In this document: positions 44,933-53,295 of the stretch, piece by piece
Layout: every line of letters begins with the position of its first letter
How positions within the stretch are numbered: the first letter of the stretch is position 1
Assembly: GCF_008693385.1 (NCBI RefSeq)
Contig: NZ_CP044067.1
Coordinates: 2,089,501 to 2,153,500 of the forward strand
Reading direction: 5' to 3'
Length of the DNA stretch: 64,000 nt
From: Cupriavidus pauculus
Lineage (GTDB): Bacteria; Pseudomonadota; Gammaproteobacteria; Burkholderiales; Burkholderiaceae
The notes under the pieces: model-generated
Told to the model about the DNA's origin: nothing
Seen by the model: the letters and a program-made list of their open reading frames with translations, nothing else
The model's database searches: none
Position numbers and translations under genes: made by a program

Positions 44933-46168
44933 TCAGAAGCGGCGCGAAATCGCGGTTTCGCGCATCACGGCTTCCGGCGTGCGATAGCGTTCGGCCATGG
45001 CGCGGTCGGTATCGCTCTTGAGTTGTGCCTGCATATAGGCGCCAAGGTGCCGCGCGTGCTCGACGATCGCGTGGCCGATGGGCACGCGCGTGGCCTCGTA
45101 CGCCTGCAGCGCGTCGGCGATCGACGGCGTGCCGCGCAGTGCCTGCGCGAGTGCCATCGCGTCGCCGGCCGCCTTGGTCACGCCCATGCCGCAGTGCGGT
45201 CGCGCGACAAACGCCGCATCGCCGAGCAGGGCCACGCGGCCGAACGCCATGCGCGGAACCGCAAGGTCGAAGATCGGCTGGAATAGCGGCTGGGGTGTGC
45301 GCGTGACGACTTCCGCGAATTGCGGGGCGAGCAGCGCCGTGGCGGCATCTTCCATCTCGTCGAGCACGTCGCGGCGGATCAGGCCCGGCGGAATGCCGTG
45401 CGCCCAGTACTTGCCGCCGGCATCGGTAAGCAGGTCCGGCAACTGGTCTTCCTCGCGTGTGGCGCGGTACCACACGAAGTTGTAGCGGCGCTGGCCCGGG
45501 ACGATGCTGTTGGCATCGCCGGCGACCGGATAGCCAAGGATCTGCTCGCGTGGCGGCAGGCAGAATGCGAACTTGCCGAAGATATCGGCGTGCGTGCGCG
45601 GGGACAGGCGCGACTCGTCCACGAGGCCGCGCCAGGCGATATAGCCCGCATATTGCAGATCGACATCGGGCAGCAACTGGGCGCGCACGCAGGATCGAAA
45701 GCCGTCCGCCGCGATGACCATGTCCGCATGGTGGCGCGTGCCGTCCTGCAGCGTGACGGTGGCCTGCGCGGCATCGCTATCGACGCGCGCGACCACCGCG
45801 CCCGAACGATAGCTGCCGGTGTAGCCGCGGCGCAGCACTTCATACATCTTGCCCCAGGCCGTCAGCGTCTGCGGCAACTGGCGTTCCGACAGCACCGTGC
45901 CGTCGCGCGAGAGCGTAACGCGCGCATCGACCTGTACGCCGATGCCGTCATCGACGGCGATGCCCGCCGCCGCGAGCGCCTCGAACAGCTCGGGGTGCGT
46001 CACGATACCGGCGCCACGGCCGGCGAGGGCCTCGGGCGTGCGTTCGAAGACTTCCACTTTCCAGCCGTCGCGAGACAGCATGTTGGCCGCGAAGAGGCCG
46101 CCGAGCGAGCCGCCGACGACGATGGCGGTCTTGCGGCCGACCGCGTGGGTTGACGAGGCGGCGTTCAT
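44933..46168 (-). CDS. FAD-dependent aromatic hydroxylase-like monooxygenase (cluster 1)
   Basis: A 411-residue class A flavoprotein monooxygenase. It has the dinucleotide motif VVGGSLGGLFAA at residue 17, the DG motif in VIAADGFRSCVRAQLL and the GD motif in RVALLGDAAFVARPHCGMG. Family members hydroxylate aromatic or N-heteroaromatic acids with NAD(P)H. The ATG at 46168 overlaps the VOC stop by four bases, so the two are co-translated. The segment AYIAWRG-like GYIAWRGLVDE links it to the 2,6-dihydroxypyridine/salicylate hydroxylase branch. A paralogue lies at 51832-53001. The substrate is unknown. Confidence 0.82.
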   Translation of the reverse strand: MNAASSTHAVGRKTAIVVGGSLGGLFAANMLSRDGWKVEVFERTPEALAGRGAGIVTHPELFEALAAAGIAVDDGIGVQVDARVTLSRDGTVLSERQLPQTLTAWGKMYEVLRRGYTGSYRSGAVVARVDSDAAQATVTLQDGTRHHADMVIAADGFRSCVRAQLLPDVDLQYAGYIAWRGLVDESRLSPRTHADIFGKFAFCLPPREQILGYPVAGDANSIVPGQRRYNFVWYRATREEDQLPDLLTDAGGKYWAHGIPPGLIRRDVLDEMEDAATALLAPQFAEVVTRTPQPLFQPIFDLAVPRMAFGRVALLGDAAFVARPHCGMGVTKAAGDAMALAQALRGTPSIADALQAYEATRVPIGHAIVEHARHLGAYMQAQLKSDTDRAMAERYRTPEAVMRETAISRRF

Positions 46169-46647
46169 GCGTGTGCTCCCGTCGCGCTCGCTTGCGTCTG
46201 TTCGGGCAGCGTCAGTCCCGCGACTTCCGCCGCGGGGTAGTTCAGCTCGATGGTGACGCCCGAGGGGTCTTCGATAAAGACCTGATGCAGGCCGAGGCTT
46301 GGTACCGTGCGGTCGCGCCAGGCGATCCCTTCCGCGCGCAGCCGCGCCCACATTTCCGTGACGCCTGTGGCGAGGAACGCGATATGGTCGAGCGTGCCCG
46401 TGCCCGTTGCGGGGGTCCCGCGGTCGCCGAGATAACGCGCGAGGCCGGCGCTGTCGTTCGGATCGACGCCGATGATGTGGACCGTGCCGAACTCGCGCTC
46501 GTCGTCGCCGAGGTAGAGCCATGCGCCCGGGAAGTCGAACGGTGGCCGGTAGCCGCGGCGGAACCCGAGCACGCGCTCGTAGAATGCGCACGACCGTTCG
46601 AGGTCGGTCGTGCGGATGGAGTAATGGGCCAGTTTCGTGAGGGCCAT
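46165..46647 (-). CDS. VOC-family (glyoxalase/extradiol dioxygenase-fold) protein
   Basis: A 160-residue vicinal oxygen chelate protein, with paired beta-alpha-beta modules: YSIRTTDLERSCAFYERVLGF, then LDHIAFLATG and VFIEDPSGVTIELNYP. His8, His in TLDHIAF and Glu in TIELNYP are likely metal ligands. It could be a ring-cleavage dioxygenase, a glyoxalase or an isomerase; being first in a hydroxylase operon favours a catabolic step. A very strong AAAGGAGG precedes the ATG. Its promoter and operator candidate are directly upstream. Confidence 0.82.
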   Translation of the reverse strand: MALTKLAHYSIRTTDLERSCAFYERVLGFRRGYRPPFDFPGAWLYLGDDEREFGTVHIIGVDPNDSAGLARYLGDRGTPATGTGTLDHIAFLATGVTEMWARLRAEGIAWRDRTVPSLGLHQVFIEDPSGVTIELNYPAAEVAGLTLPEQTQASATGAHA

Positions 46648-46662
46648 CGCTGCCTCCTTTAA

Positions 46663-46693
46663 TTTATCAATCGATTAGTGATCGTGTGATAAA
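46663..46693. promoter_or_regulatory. Inverted-repeat operator candidate of the VOC/hydroxylase cluster
   Basis: TTTATCA and TGATAAA are 17 bases apart. The right arm touches the -10 box, and the repeat spans the expected start of transcription, a usual repressor position. The TetR encoded in the same cluster is the natural candidate to bind it. Confidence 0.55.
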
Positions 46694-46720
46694 TATAGGG
46701 GCATGCAGCAGGAACGCCAA
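46692..46720 (-). promoter_or_regulatory. Sigma-70 promoter of the VOC/hydroxylase/symporter cluster
   Basis: On the minus strand TTGGCG (46720-46715) and TATATT (46697-46692) are 17 bases apart. The start of transcription is expected near 46685, about 38 bases before the VOC ATG. Confidence 0.6.
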
Positions 46721-46789
46721 GCCGCATCGGGTGAGTAGTTTCCCCGATGGCGGTTTTATTTTTCGATCGATAAATGGAGAAGTAGTGGC

Positions 46790-48283
46790 TTACTTCTCTA
46801 TCGGGACGTCGCTGGGCACAACGGCGGTCGGGCGCGCGTCGTCGCCCGCCGCCAGCGGCAGCCGTACGATCAGCGTGGCACCGCCGCCCGGCGGGGACTC
46901 GGCCTCGATCGTGCCGCCATGGCGCTCGACGATGCCGCGGCAGATCGACAGTCCCAGACCCATGCCGTTGGTCTTGGTGGTGTGGAACGCGTGGAAGAGG
47001 CGGGTCATTTGCTCGGCGGGGATGCCCGGACCCGTATCGCTGACGATCACGGTCACGGCGTCGTCCGGCGCGGTACGGCTGGATACCGTGAGCTGCCTGC
47101 GGCCGGGCACCGCGGTCATGGCCTGCACGGCGTTGACCATCAGGTTGACGAGCACCTGCTGCAGTTGCGTCCAGTCGCCGCGAATGGTGGCGGACCTGGC
47201 GGCCAGATCGATGTCGGCGGCCACGCGATGGTCGTGCAGTTCCCTCCGTACCACCTCGAGCGCGCCGACCACGAGCCGGTTCACGTCGATCTGTTCGTAC
47301 TTCGGCGTCGATTTGCGCGCCATTGCGCGAATGCGCTGGATGATCTCCGTGGCGCGGCTCGCATCGCGCACGATCTGCTCGACGGACTCAGCGGCTTCCT
47401 CGAGGTTCGGCTGCGGCCGGCGCAGCCAGCGCAGCGCCGAATTGCCGCAGGCGATCACGGCGGCCATCGGCTGCGTGACCTCGTGCGCGATCGATGCCGC
47501 GAGCTGGCCCAGCGTGGCCACGCGCGCGGCATGCGCGAGCTCGGCCATCGTGCCCTGCAATGCCTGTTGCGTGCGCACCGTTTCCGTCACGTCCATCAGC
47601 GCGCCCACGTACTCATGGCGATCGCCATCGCTGACCGTGCGCCGCGCCACGACGTGCACGTGCAGGATCTCGTCGTCCGGCATGCGCAGCCGGTGCTTGA
47701 TCTCGATGAGCGGCGCGCCCCCGAGCATCGCGGCATGGGTGCGCTGCACATCCGCGAGATCGTCGGGATGCACGCGCGGCATGATGCGGTTCAGATGCGC
47801 GTCTTCGGTGGTCGGATAGCCGAGGATGCGATACGACTCCGTGGACCACACCATCGAGCCCTCGGGCAAGCGGATGAAGATACTGCCGGTCTTGCTGAGC
47901 TTCTGCGCTTCCGCGAGGAACGCCTCGCTGCGCGCGAGCGCGGCCTCGGCGAGGCGCCGTTGCGCCATGTCGGCGAGCATGCGCAGCGCGAGCAGCGTGG
48001 TGGTGCAGATGGCCAGCAGCGCGAACAGGCAGCGCACGAGGTGGCCATGATCGTCCATATGCGGCGGCGCCACGCCATAGGCGGTCAGCGTGAGCACGGC
48101 CGACGCACCGCCCGCGAGCCGCGTGGCCGGCATCGAACCGGTGAGCGCCACCATCAGGATGACGAGCACATAGAGCACCGCGATCGCGAAGTCGAGCGTG
48201 GTCAGCGCGTCGATCAGGAAGATGGCTACCGCCAGCACGCATGCGGCGCTTATCAGTAGTCGGTTGGTCGTCTCGTTACGCAT
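46790..48283 (-). CDS. Membrane PAS sensor histidine kinase
   Basis: A 497-residue kinase. Three or four transmembrane helices (about 8-105) form the sensor region, followed by a PAS domain with PAC (about 120-240; SESYRILGYP-like STESYRILGYPTTEDAHLN). HisKA follows with His267 (ASIAHEVTQPM), then HATPase (about 360-480; DTGPGIPAEQMTRLFHAFHTTK and GMGLGLSICRGI). The HEVTQP form is the HisKA type often found in C4-dicarboxylate/FixL-like kinases. No response regulator gene adjoins it. It is divergent from dps. Confidence 0.88.
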   Translation of the reverse strand: MRNETTNRLLISAACVLAVAIFLIDALTTLDFAIAVLYVLVILMVALTGSMPATRLAGGASAVLTLTAYGVAPPHMDDHGHLVRCLFALLAICTTTLLALRMLADMAQRRLAEAALARSEAFLAEAQKLSKTGSIFIRLPEGSMVWSTESYRILGYPTTEDAHLNRIMPRVHPDDLADVQRTHAAMLGGAPLIEIKHRLRMPDDEILHVHVVARRTVSDGDRHEYVGALMDVTETVRTQQALQGTMAELAHAARVATLGQLAASIAHEVTQPMAAVIACGNSALRWLRRPQPNLEEAAESVEQIVRDASRATEIIQRIRAMARKSTPKYEQIDVNRLVVGALEVVRRELHDHRVAADIDLAARSATIRGDWTQLQQVLVNLMVNAVQAMTAVPGRRQLTVSSRTAPDDAVTVIVSDTGPGIPAEQMTRLFHAFHTTKTNGMGLGLSICRGIVERHGGTIEAESPPGGGATLIVRLPLAAGDDARPTAVVPSDVPIEK

Positions 48284-48512
48284 GCGGCAGGAAGTCGTCT
48301 GTGTATGGCGTGAATACCATGACCCGATCGTGATACTAAGCCAATGTCTCGGCTGTTGTAATCATATGAAAGTATGACTGCCTGTCTACATGGCAAGGCA
48401 TGGCCGGGGCGGTGTGCGGGCAATTGCGAAAACCGCCGTTCCGATGCAAAGCGCGAGTCACGGTCGGGGCGCACTATGAGCATGCACCCCCGAACCACTC
48501 CCTGGAGCCAAC

Positions 48513-48989
48513 ATGCTAGATCCTTCGCGCGCCGCCGATCCCGGCCTTGCCGTCACCGAAATCTCCGATTCGCTCAACCGCCTGCTGGCGGATGTTTTCG
48601 CGCTGTACCTGAAAACCAAGAATTTCCACTGGCACATGTCCGGTCCGCATTTCCGCGACTATCACCTGATGCTCGACGAGCAGTCGGAGCAGATCTTCGC
48701 GATCACCGACGATATCGCCGAGCGCGTGCGCAAGATCGGCGGCACCACGCTGCGGTCCATCGGGAATATTGCCCGCCTGCAGCGCCTGCGCGACAACGAT
48801 GAGGAATCGGTCACGCCGCATGCAATGCTACGCGAACTGCATGCCGACAATCTCGCGATTGTCGCCGCGATGCTGGAATCGCACGATCTTTGCGACGACC
48901 ATGCCGACGTCGCCACGGCGAGCCTGCTCGAGAACTGGATCGACGAGGCGCAGCGCCGTGCGTGGTTCCTGGCCGAGGCGGCAAAGTAA
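48513..48989 (+). CDS. dps: Dps-family DNA-protection ferritin
   Basis: Dps dodecamers oxidise and store iron and shield DNA in stress. The 158-residue ferritin-fold protein has ferroxidase residues His39, His51, Asp66 and Glu70, with the same spacing as E. coli His51, His63, Asp78 and Glu82 (KNFHWHMSGPHFRDYHLMLDEQSEQ). The N-terminal tail is short and not Lys-rich, so direct DNA binding may be weak. GGAG precedes the ATG. It is monocistronic and convergent with cydB. No clear OxyR site is visible in the 229-bp upstream gap. Confidence 0.93.
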   Translation: MLDPSRAADPGLAVTEISDSLNRLLADVFALYLKTKNFHWHMSGPHFRDYHLMLDEQSEQIFAITDDIAERVRKIGGTTLRSIGNIARLQRLRDNDEESVTPHAMLRELHADNLAIVAAMLESHDLCDDHADVATASLLENWIDEAQRRAWFLAEAAK

Positions 48990-49011
48990 TTGGCGATGTC
49001 CGTCACGGAAC

Positions 49012-49023
49012 TGTCACGTGACA
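49012..49023. repeat. 12-bp palindrome TGTCACGTGACA at the dps/cydB junction
   Basis: A perfect palindrome covering the cydB stop, 22 bases past the dps stop. It may be part of a bidirectional end structure. A second GC inverted repeat (GGCCCG/CGGGCC, 49025-49044) follows inside cydB. Confidence 0.5.
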
Positions 49024-50093
49024 CGGCCCGCGGACGGGCGGGCCATGCTTCGCAGATTCCGATACAGCGTATAGCCGATCATGATCGGCAACAGTACGGC
49101 AACGCCGGCGAGCATCAGGGCAAGGACGCGATCTTCCGACGCCGCTTCGGCAAGCGTGAGGTGTCCGGGCACAATATAGGGAAACACGCTCGACGCGAGC
49201 GCCGCCAGCGATACCAGAAACAGCAGCACCGCCATGACGAACGGTGTGCGCCGCGCGCCGGCATGGCCCGTCTGCGCCACATCGCGCAGCGAGGCGACGA
49301 CCTGGGCCAGATACAACGCGAGCGCGAGCGCGACCGCCCCCAGCGCGAGCGGCAGCAGCGGCAACGCCTGCACCGTTTCGCGCCGATGCCACAGCAGATC
49401 GCCGGCCAGCAGCAGCGCGCCCGATACGGCCAGCAGCAGCGCGCACAGCGTCCATCGTCGCGCACGGCGATCCACGGACGCCAGGCCCTTCGACGCCATA
49501 TCGTGGCCGATCGCGCGGCCGATCAGATATGTGGAACCCAGCAGCGCGTACCCCGCGGTGACGCCGACCATGGCGGCCACCACGAGCAGGCCATGCCACG
49601 TGCCGGGCCGCATCCCGGTGAGGATGCGGCCAAGAATCGCGCCCTGCGACACGGCCGCCACCAGGCTGCCGGCGCCAAGCAGACCGTCCCACGTGGTGCG
49701 TCCCCACCGGGCCCGGCGTTGCGTATCGGGCAGCCCCGGTAGCTGCGGACCCGGCTCGGGTGCGGTACCGCGCAGTTCGACGGCCGCGCCGCGGACGATC
49801 AGGCCGAGGATCATCGTGATCACCGGCACATACAACTGCGGCAACAGCATCGCGTACGCGGCGGGAAACGCGCCGAACAGACCGCCCCCGAGCACGACCA
49901 GCCAGGTCTCGTTGGCGTCGCGCACGTGCAGGATCGTGTCGATCATCACCTCGCGCGTGGCGCGGTCCGGCGCCAGCAGGCTCAGGATGCCGATGCCGAG
50001 ATCGAATCCGTCGGAGACCACATAGCACGCGGCCATGAGCGCGAGGATGCAGAACCAGACGTCGACGAGCAACGAATGGGGAAGGGAGTCCAT
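49014..50093 (-). CDS. cydB: Cytochrome bd-type quinol oxidase subunit II, without subunit I nearby
   Basis: CydB pairs with the haem-bearing CydA in bd oxidases, which reduce oxygen with quinol electrons. The 359-residue protein has eight or nine helices and the CydB signature YVVSDGFDLGIGILSLL near residue 25, then VRDANETWLVVLGGGLFGAFPAAYA (about 57-81). GGAAG precedes the ATG. No cydA is found anywhere in this window. It stands last in a leftward run of hydroxylase, 33-residue peptide, AraC and DUF3331 genes. It may serve a CydA encoded elsewhere. Confidence 0.86.
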   Translation of the reverse strand: MDSLPHSLLVDVWFCILALMAACYVVSDGFDLGIGILSLLAPDRATREVMIDTILHVRDANETWLVVLGGGLFGAFPAAYAMLLPQLYVPVITMILGLIVRGAAVELRGTAPEPGPQLPGLPDTQRRARWGRTTWDGLLGAGSLVAAVSQGAILGRILTGMRPGTWHGLLVVAAMVGVTAGYALLGSTYLIGRAIGHDMASKGLASVDRRARRWTLCALLLAVSGALLLAGDLLWHRRETVQALPLLPLALGAVALALALYLAQVVASLRDVAQTGHAGARRTPFVMAVLLFLVSLAALASSVFPYIVPGHLTLAEAASEDRVLALMLAGVAVLLPIMIGYTLYRNLRSMARPSAGRVT

Positions 50094-50117
50094 CGAGTGC
50101 TTCCGGTATGGCCCGTA

Positions 50118-50645
50118 TCAGCGTCCGTGTGCGCGATAGCGGAATACCGGACGCGGCTCGTCGCGCACGGGCTCGTTGACGTGGCATGCCTGTTCGAGCG
50201 CCGCCGCGAGAATCATCGCGCCGGCATTGAGCGCGGCGGGCCGCGAACGCTGCGGGCGGAAGATCGCCTCGCCGCGCGCGATGGGCCGGCCCGTGAGCGC
50301 GCACGTTCCCGACGAACGCGCCGACGCGGCGGTCCAGATCTGCTCGCCGTAGCGGCAATGCGTCGCATCGCGCCAGCTCACGATCGCCAGCGTCGGGCTC
50401 GGCCGTTCGATGACGGTGACCATCGGCGCATGCGGACGCTGGACCCGCTGTGCGCGGTGAGCGTCCGCATCGGCCGCGTGGGCCGTCATCGATGCCAGCG
50501 AGCCGGGCGGAATGCGTTGGGGGGCGAGCAGCGCGACGGTGCGCGACCACGTGTCGTGCGCGGTGCTCCGATGGCTGTCATGCATCTCTTGCGGGTCGGA
50601 CGACTCGCGATTGGCGTCCAGGGCGGTGTACGCGGAATCAAGCAT
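50118..50645 (-). CDS. DUF3331 domain protein
   Basis: A 175-residue protein with the DUF3331 core MVTVIERPSPTLAIVSWRDA followed by RYGEQIWTAASARSSGTCALTGRPIARGEAIFRP (about 75-140). The Cys/Gly pattern CxLTGxxIxxGExIF resembles a small treble-clef-like fold. The family is restricted mainly to Burkholderiaceae and has no known function. The ATG at 50645 overlaps the AraC stop by eight bases, so the two are coupled; the open frame upstream is antisense-like and was dropped. cydB follows after 24 bases. Confidence 0.78.
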   Translation of the reverse strand: MLDSAYTALDANRESSDPQEMHDSHRSTAHDTWSRTVALLAPQRIPPGSLASMTAHAADADAHRAQRVQRPHAPMVTVIERPSPTLAIVSWRDATHCRYGEQIWTAASARSSGTCALTGRPIARGEAIFRPQRSRPAALNAGAMILAAALEQACHVNEPVRDEPRPVFRYRAHGR

Positions 50646-51657
50646 GGGAGCTCCCGGTGGATGCTGCCTTGACGCGCCAGCAATGCGGCGTATCGCCAAC
50701 GAAGCGTTTGAAGACCGTGGTGAAGTGCGCCTGCGAGCGGAAGCCGCAGCGCAGCGCGACGTCGAGCACGCTGCCCTCGGTCTGCCGCAGCAGATCCTGC
50801 GCGTGTTCGATACGGCGGCGCAGCAGGTACTCGTGCGGGCGCATGCCCGTGGTGCGGCGGAACTGCGCCGCAAAATGCATACGTGTCATACCCGTGCTCT
50901 CCGCGATATCGGCGAGGCCGATCGGCGTGTCGAGGTTGGCATCGATATATTCGAGCGCGCGGCGCAGGCGCCATTGGGGCAGCTTGGCGCGTGTGCGCTG
51001 GCCCGTGGCCGCGCGGTGGAAGTGCGCGGCCACCACGCGGGAGACGATTGCCAGCGCCACGCTGTCCGCGAACATGCGGCCGAGCCCCGGGTCCTGCGTC
51101 TGCGCCACCGCGAGTGCCTGGCCGAGCCGTTCGAGCGCCGGGTCCGTGTGCAAGAACGGATCGTCGAGAATCACATCGCCGTCCGGCGCATGGCCGAACT
51201 GGTCGGTATGGCACCGTGCCAGCACCGCTTGCGGCACGAACAGATGCAGCACGTCGCACGCGCCTTCGTAGGTCGCGGTGGCGGCCACGCCGGGCGCCGT
51301 GATCTGTACCGCGCCCGGTGCCAGGCGGCCGTCGAAGATCGGCTTGCCGCCGCAGAGCAGACGTACCGACGCGGTGCGCAGGTTCAGGCTGATGCAATGC
51401 CAGCGCGCATCGCCGGGATGGGACACGGTCTGCGTTTCGCCGACTTCGCACTTCCAGCGCGAGACGAGGATGGTATCGAGCTCGCTCGGCGCGGCCTGCG
51501 GCGGATAACGCCATGCCCGTTCCGGCTGGACCGGGTCCGGCATCCGCGCGGCACGCGTCAGGTCCAGCAAGGGCGCCGCGTCGCGCTGCATGGGCAGGGC
51601 TGCCGGGTGGGGCAGGTATGCGGGCGACACAGGCACCGGCATCGAAACGTCTTTCAT
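50638..51657 (-). CDS. AraC-family transcriptional regulator
   Basis: A 339-residue AraC/XylS regulator. An N-terminal sensing domain (about 40-200) of the cupin-like subgroup (SRWKCEVGETQTVSHPGDARWHCISL) precedes two helix-turn-helix motifs (about 225-325; GLADIAESTGMTRMHFAAQFRRTTGMRPHEYLLRRR and DVALRCGFRSQAHFTTVFKRF). The ATG at 51657 has GGAG upstream. It sits between the 33-residue peptide gene and DUF3331 on the same strand, so it likely regulates this run or the divergent efflux genes. Confidence 0.86.
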   Translation of the reverse strand: MKDVSMPVPVSPAYLPHPAALPMQRDAAPLLDLTRAARMPDPVQPERAWRYPPQAAPSELDTILVSRWKCEVGETQTVSHPGDARWHCISLNLRTASVRLLCGGKPIFDGRLAPGAVQITAPGVAATATYEGACDVLHLFVPQAVLARCHTDQFGHAPDGDVILDDPFLHTDPALERLGQALAVAQTQDPGLGRMFADSVALAIVSRVVAAHFHRAATGQRTRAKLPQWRLRRALEYIDANLDTPIGLADIAESTGMTRMHFAAQFRRTTGMRPHEYLLRRRIEHAQDLLRQTEGSVLDVALRCGFRSQAHFTTVFKRFVGDTPHCWRVKAASTGSSHA

Positions 51658-51688
51658 GGGAAAAACTCCGTAATTTCGGTGGTGGACG

Positions 51689-51790
51689 TCAGTCCGTGTA
51701 CTGGATGAACGCAACGGCAATCAGCACCAGATTCATCACGGCGAGGGCGATCCATCCGTACATCAGCAACAGGCTCTCGTTCTCGTTCAT
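51689..51790 (-). CDS. 33-residue single-helix membrane peptide
   Basis: A small gene with a strong AAGGAG nine bases before its ATG at 51790. The peptide starts MNENESLLLMYGWIA and has one hydrophobic helix (about 10-28) ending FIQYTD, so it should be a type of single-pass membrane microprotein. It fits between the hydroxylase and AraC genes on the same strand with gaps of 41 and 31 bases. I do not recognise it. Oxidase-associated small subunits such as CydX have a similar size but a different sequence, and a cydB lies downstream; a link is only a guess. Confidence 0.65.
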   Translation of the reverse strand: MNENESLLLMYGWIALAVMNLVLIAVAFIQYTD

Positions 51791-51831
51791 CACAATGACT
51801 CCTTGCTTCCTTCCTGCGGCATCGAGCGGGC

Positions 51832-53001
51832 TCATGCTGGCTGTGCCACGTCCATGATCCGGCGCCCGAGTGCAATGCCCCAGCGCACCAGGCGCCGGTC
51901 GGCGGGCAGCTGCGCGAGCTCCCAGCCGGCCAGCGCGCTATCGATGTCCTCGACGTCATGCATCACGTTCTGCAGGGCGCGCGCCAGCGCGAGCGCGTTG
52001 CCCGCGGCCTTGCCAGCGCCGGCACCGGTGTGCGGACGCGCGACGAATGCGGCATCGCCGAGCAGCGCCACGCGGCCAAACACCATGCGCGGCGCTTCGT
52101 AGTCGTGAATCAGCTGCACGAACGGATCGGGCGTCGCGGTGACGAGGCTCGCGAGCGCCGGCGCGAGCATGTGGCGCGCGTCGCGCTGCAGCGCATGCAT
52201 TTCGGTTTCGCGCAGCGCGCCAGGCGGGAGCGAATGGGTGTGACGGTGGCCGGTTCGGTCCTCGAGCAGCGCCTCGAGTGCGGGGCCCTGGGCGACGCGG
52301 CGATACCAGACCCAGTTCTGGCGACGTTCTCCGGCCCGCACGCTGCCGTCCTCGCCCGGAATGCGATAGGTGAGGAACTGATGGCCCGGACCATCCTGGA
52401 AGGCGAAAGCGTCGTCGAGCAGCGCGCGGCTGGATTCGCCGAGCCCGTCTTCGGGCAGCACGCCGCGCCACGCGACATAGCCGGCGTAAGTCGGCGTATC
52501 GGCCGGGAGCAGCTGCGCGCGGACGCTCGACAGCGGCCCGTCGGCGCCGATCAGCAGGTCGCCCTGCGCGCTGCGGCCCGATGCAAAGTGGGCGGTGACA
52601 CGAGCGGCTGCCGGCGGCGAAGCGGGGTCTTGCGTGAACGATACGAAGGTCTCGCCCGCATGGACCAGCGGTCCGAGCGCTTCACGCATCCGCAGGTACA
52701 GGCCATTCCACGCGATCTGCACCTGCGGCATATACATGCGGCGCACGGTGCCGTCGCGCGAGACGAAGATGCGGTCCCGCGAGGGCACACCGAAGCCGGG
52801 GCCGTAAGTGACACCGGAGAAATCCAGTGCATCGGTGACATCGGGCTGCAGGACAAGTCCGCCGCCGCGGCTGTCGAGATCGCGCGGCGAGCGCTCGAAG
52901 ACTTCGACGTCCCAGCCGATCGCGCGGAGGCAGATCGCGGTGAAGAGCCCGCCGAGCGAGCCGCCGACGATGATGGCGCGAGGACGCTGGAAGAGAGGCA
53001 T
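51832..53001 (-). CDS. FAD-dependent aromatic hydroxylase-like monooxygenase (cluster 2)
   Basis: A 389-residue class A flavoprotein monooxygenase, paralogous to the enzyme at 44933-46168. It has IVGGSLGGLFTA at residue 11, the DG motif LIGADGPLSSVRAQLL and the GD motif RVALLGDAAFVARPHTGAG. The shared GRVALLGDAAFVARPH stretch and GYVAWRG segment place both in one branch, near the 2,6-dihydroxypyridine/salicylate hydroxylase-like proteins. No ring-cleavage gene is adjacent. It starts 15 bases after the small lipoprotein gene's stop on the same strand. The substrate is unknown. Confidence 0.82.
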   Translation of the reverse strand: MPLFQRPRAIIVGGSLGGLFTAICLRAIGWDVEVFERSPRDLDSRGGGLVLQPDVTDALDFSGVTYGPGFGVPSRDRIFVSRDGTVRRMYMPQVQIAWNGLYLRMREALGPLVHAGETFVSFTQDPASPPAAARVTAHFASGRSAQGDLLIGADGPLSSVRAQLLPADTPTYAGYVAWRGVLPEDGLGESSRALLDDAFAFQDGPGHQFLTYRIPGEDGSVRAGERRQNWVWYRRVAQGPALEALLEDRTGHRHTHSLPPGALRETEMHALQRDARHMLAPALASLVTATPDPFVQLIHDYEAPRMVFGRVALLGDAAFVARPHTGAGAGKAAGNALALARALQNVMHDVEDIDSALAGWELAQLPADRRLVRWGIALGRRIMDVAQPA

Positions 53002-53016
53002 GTCGGTATCCGTGGA

Positions 53017-53295
53017 TCAGCGTGGCTGGTGCGTGGGCGTCGTGTTGACATAGACGCGCAGGTCGGCCGGACGCAGGCCGCGCATGTCGCGGTCCATGTC
53101 CGGATTGACGTTGCGATCGGTGGCGAGGCTCGCCCGGCCCGCGCGGTTCGCGTATTCACCATTCCGGTGCGAAGCGCCGAGCGTGCTCGTGCCGATCGAG
53201 GACTCCGTCGTCAGGCATGCGGCAAGTGCCATCGATACGATTGCCGCGCCGCCGAACGCGATCAGGAGCTGGAGCCAAAGATGCCGGTACGTCAT
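53017..53295 (-). CDS. Small putative lipoprotein, 92 residues
   Basis: The N-terminus MTYRHLWLQLLIAFGGAAI leads to a lipobox MALAAC, with the lipidated Cys at about residue 27, so it is probably anchored to the inner or outer membrane. The mature part is polar and carries DRNVNPDMDRDMRGLRPADL. GGAGG precedes the ATG at 53295. I do not recognise a family. It heads the leftward run that includes the second hydroxylase. A much longer open frame in the same register runs antisense through the efflux gene and is not coding. Confidence 0.65.
   Translation of the reverse strand: MTYRHLWLQLLIAFGGAAIVSMALAACLTTESSIGTSTLGASHRNGEYANRAGRASLATDRNVNPDMDRDMRGLRPADLRVYVNTTPTHQPR

Noticed and set aside
49012..49023. 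TGTCACGTGACA as a transcription-factor operator
   Set aside because: It covers the cydB stop codon between two convergent genes, where no promoter is expected; it is listed only as a repeat.
51689..51790. The 33-residue peptide as CydX, the small subunit of bd oxidase
   Set aside because: Size and a nearby cydB fit, but the residues around the helix do not match CydX, and it is separated from cydB by two genes.
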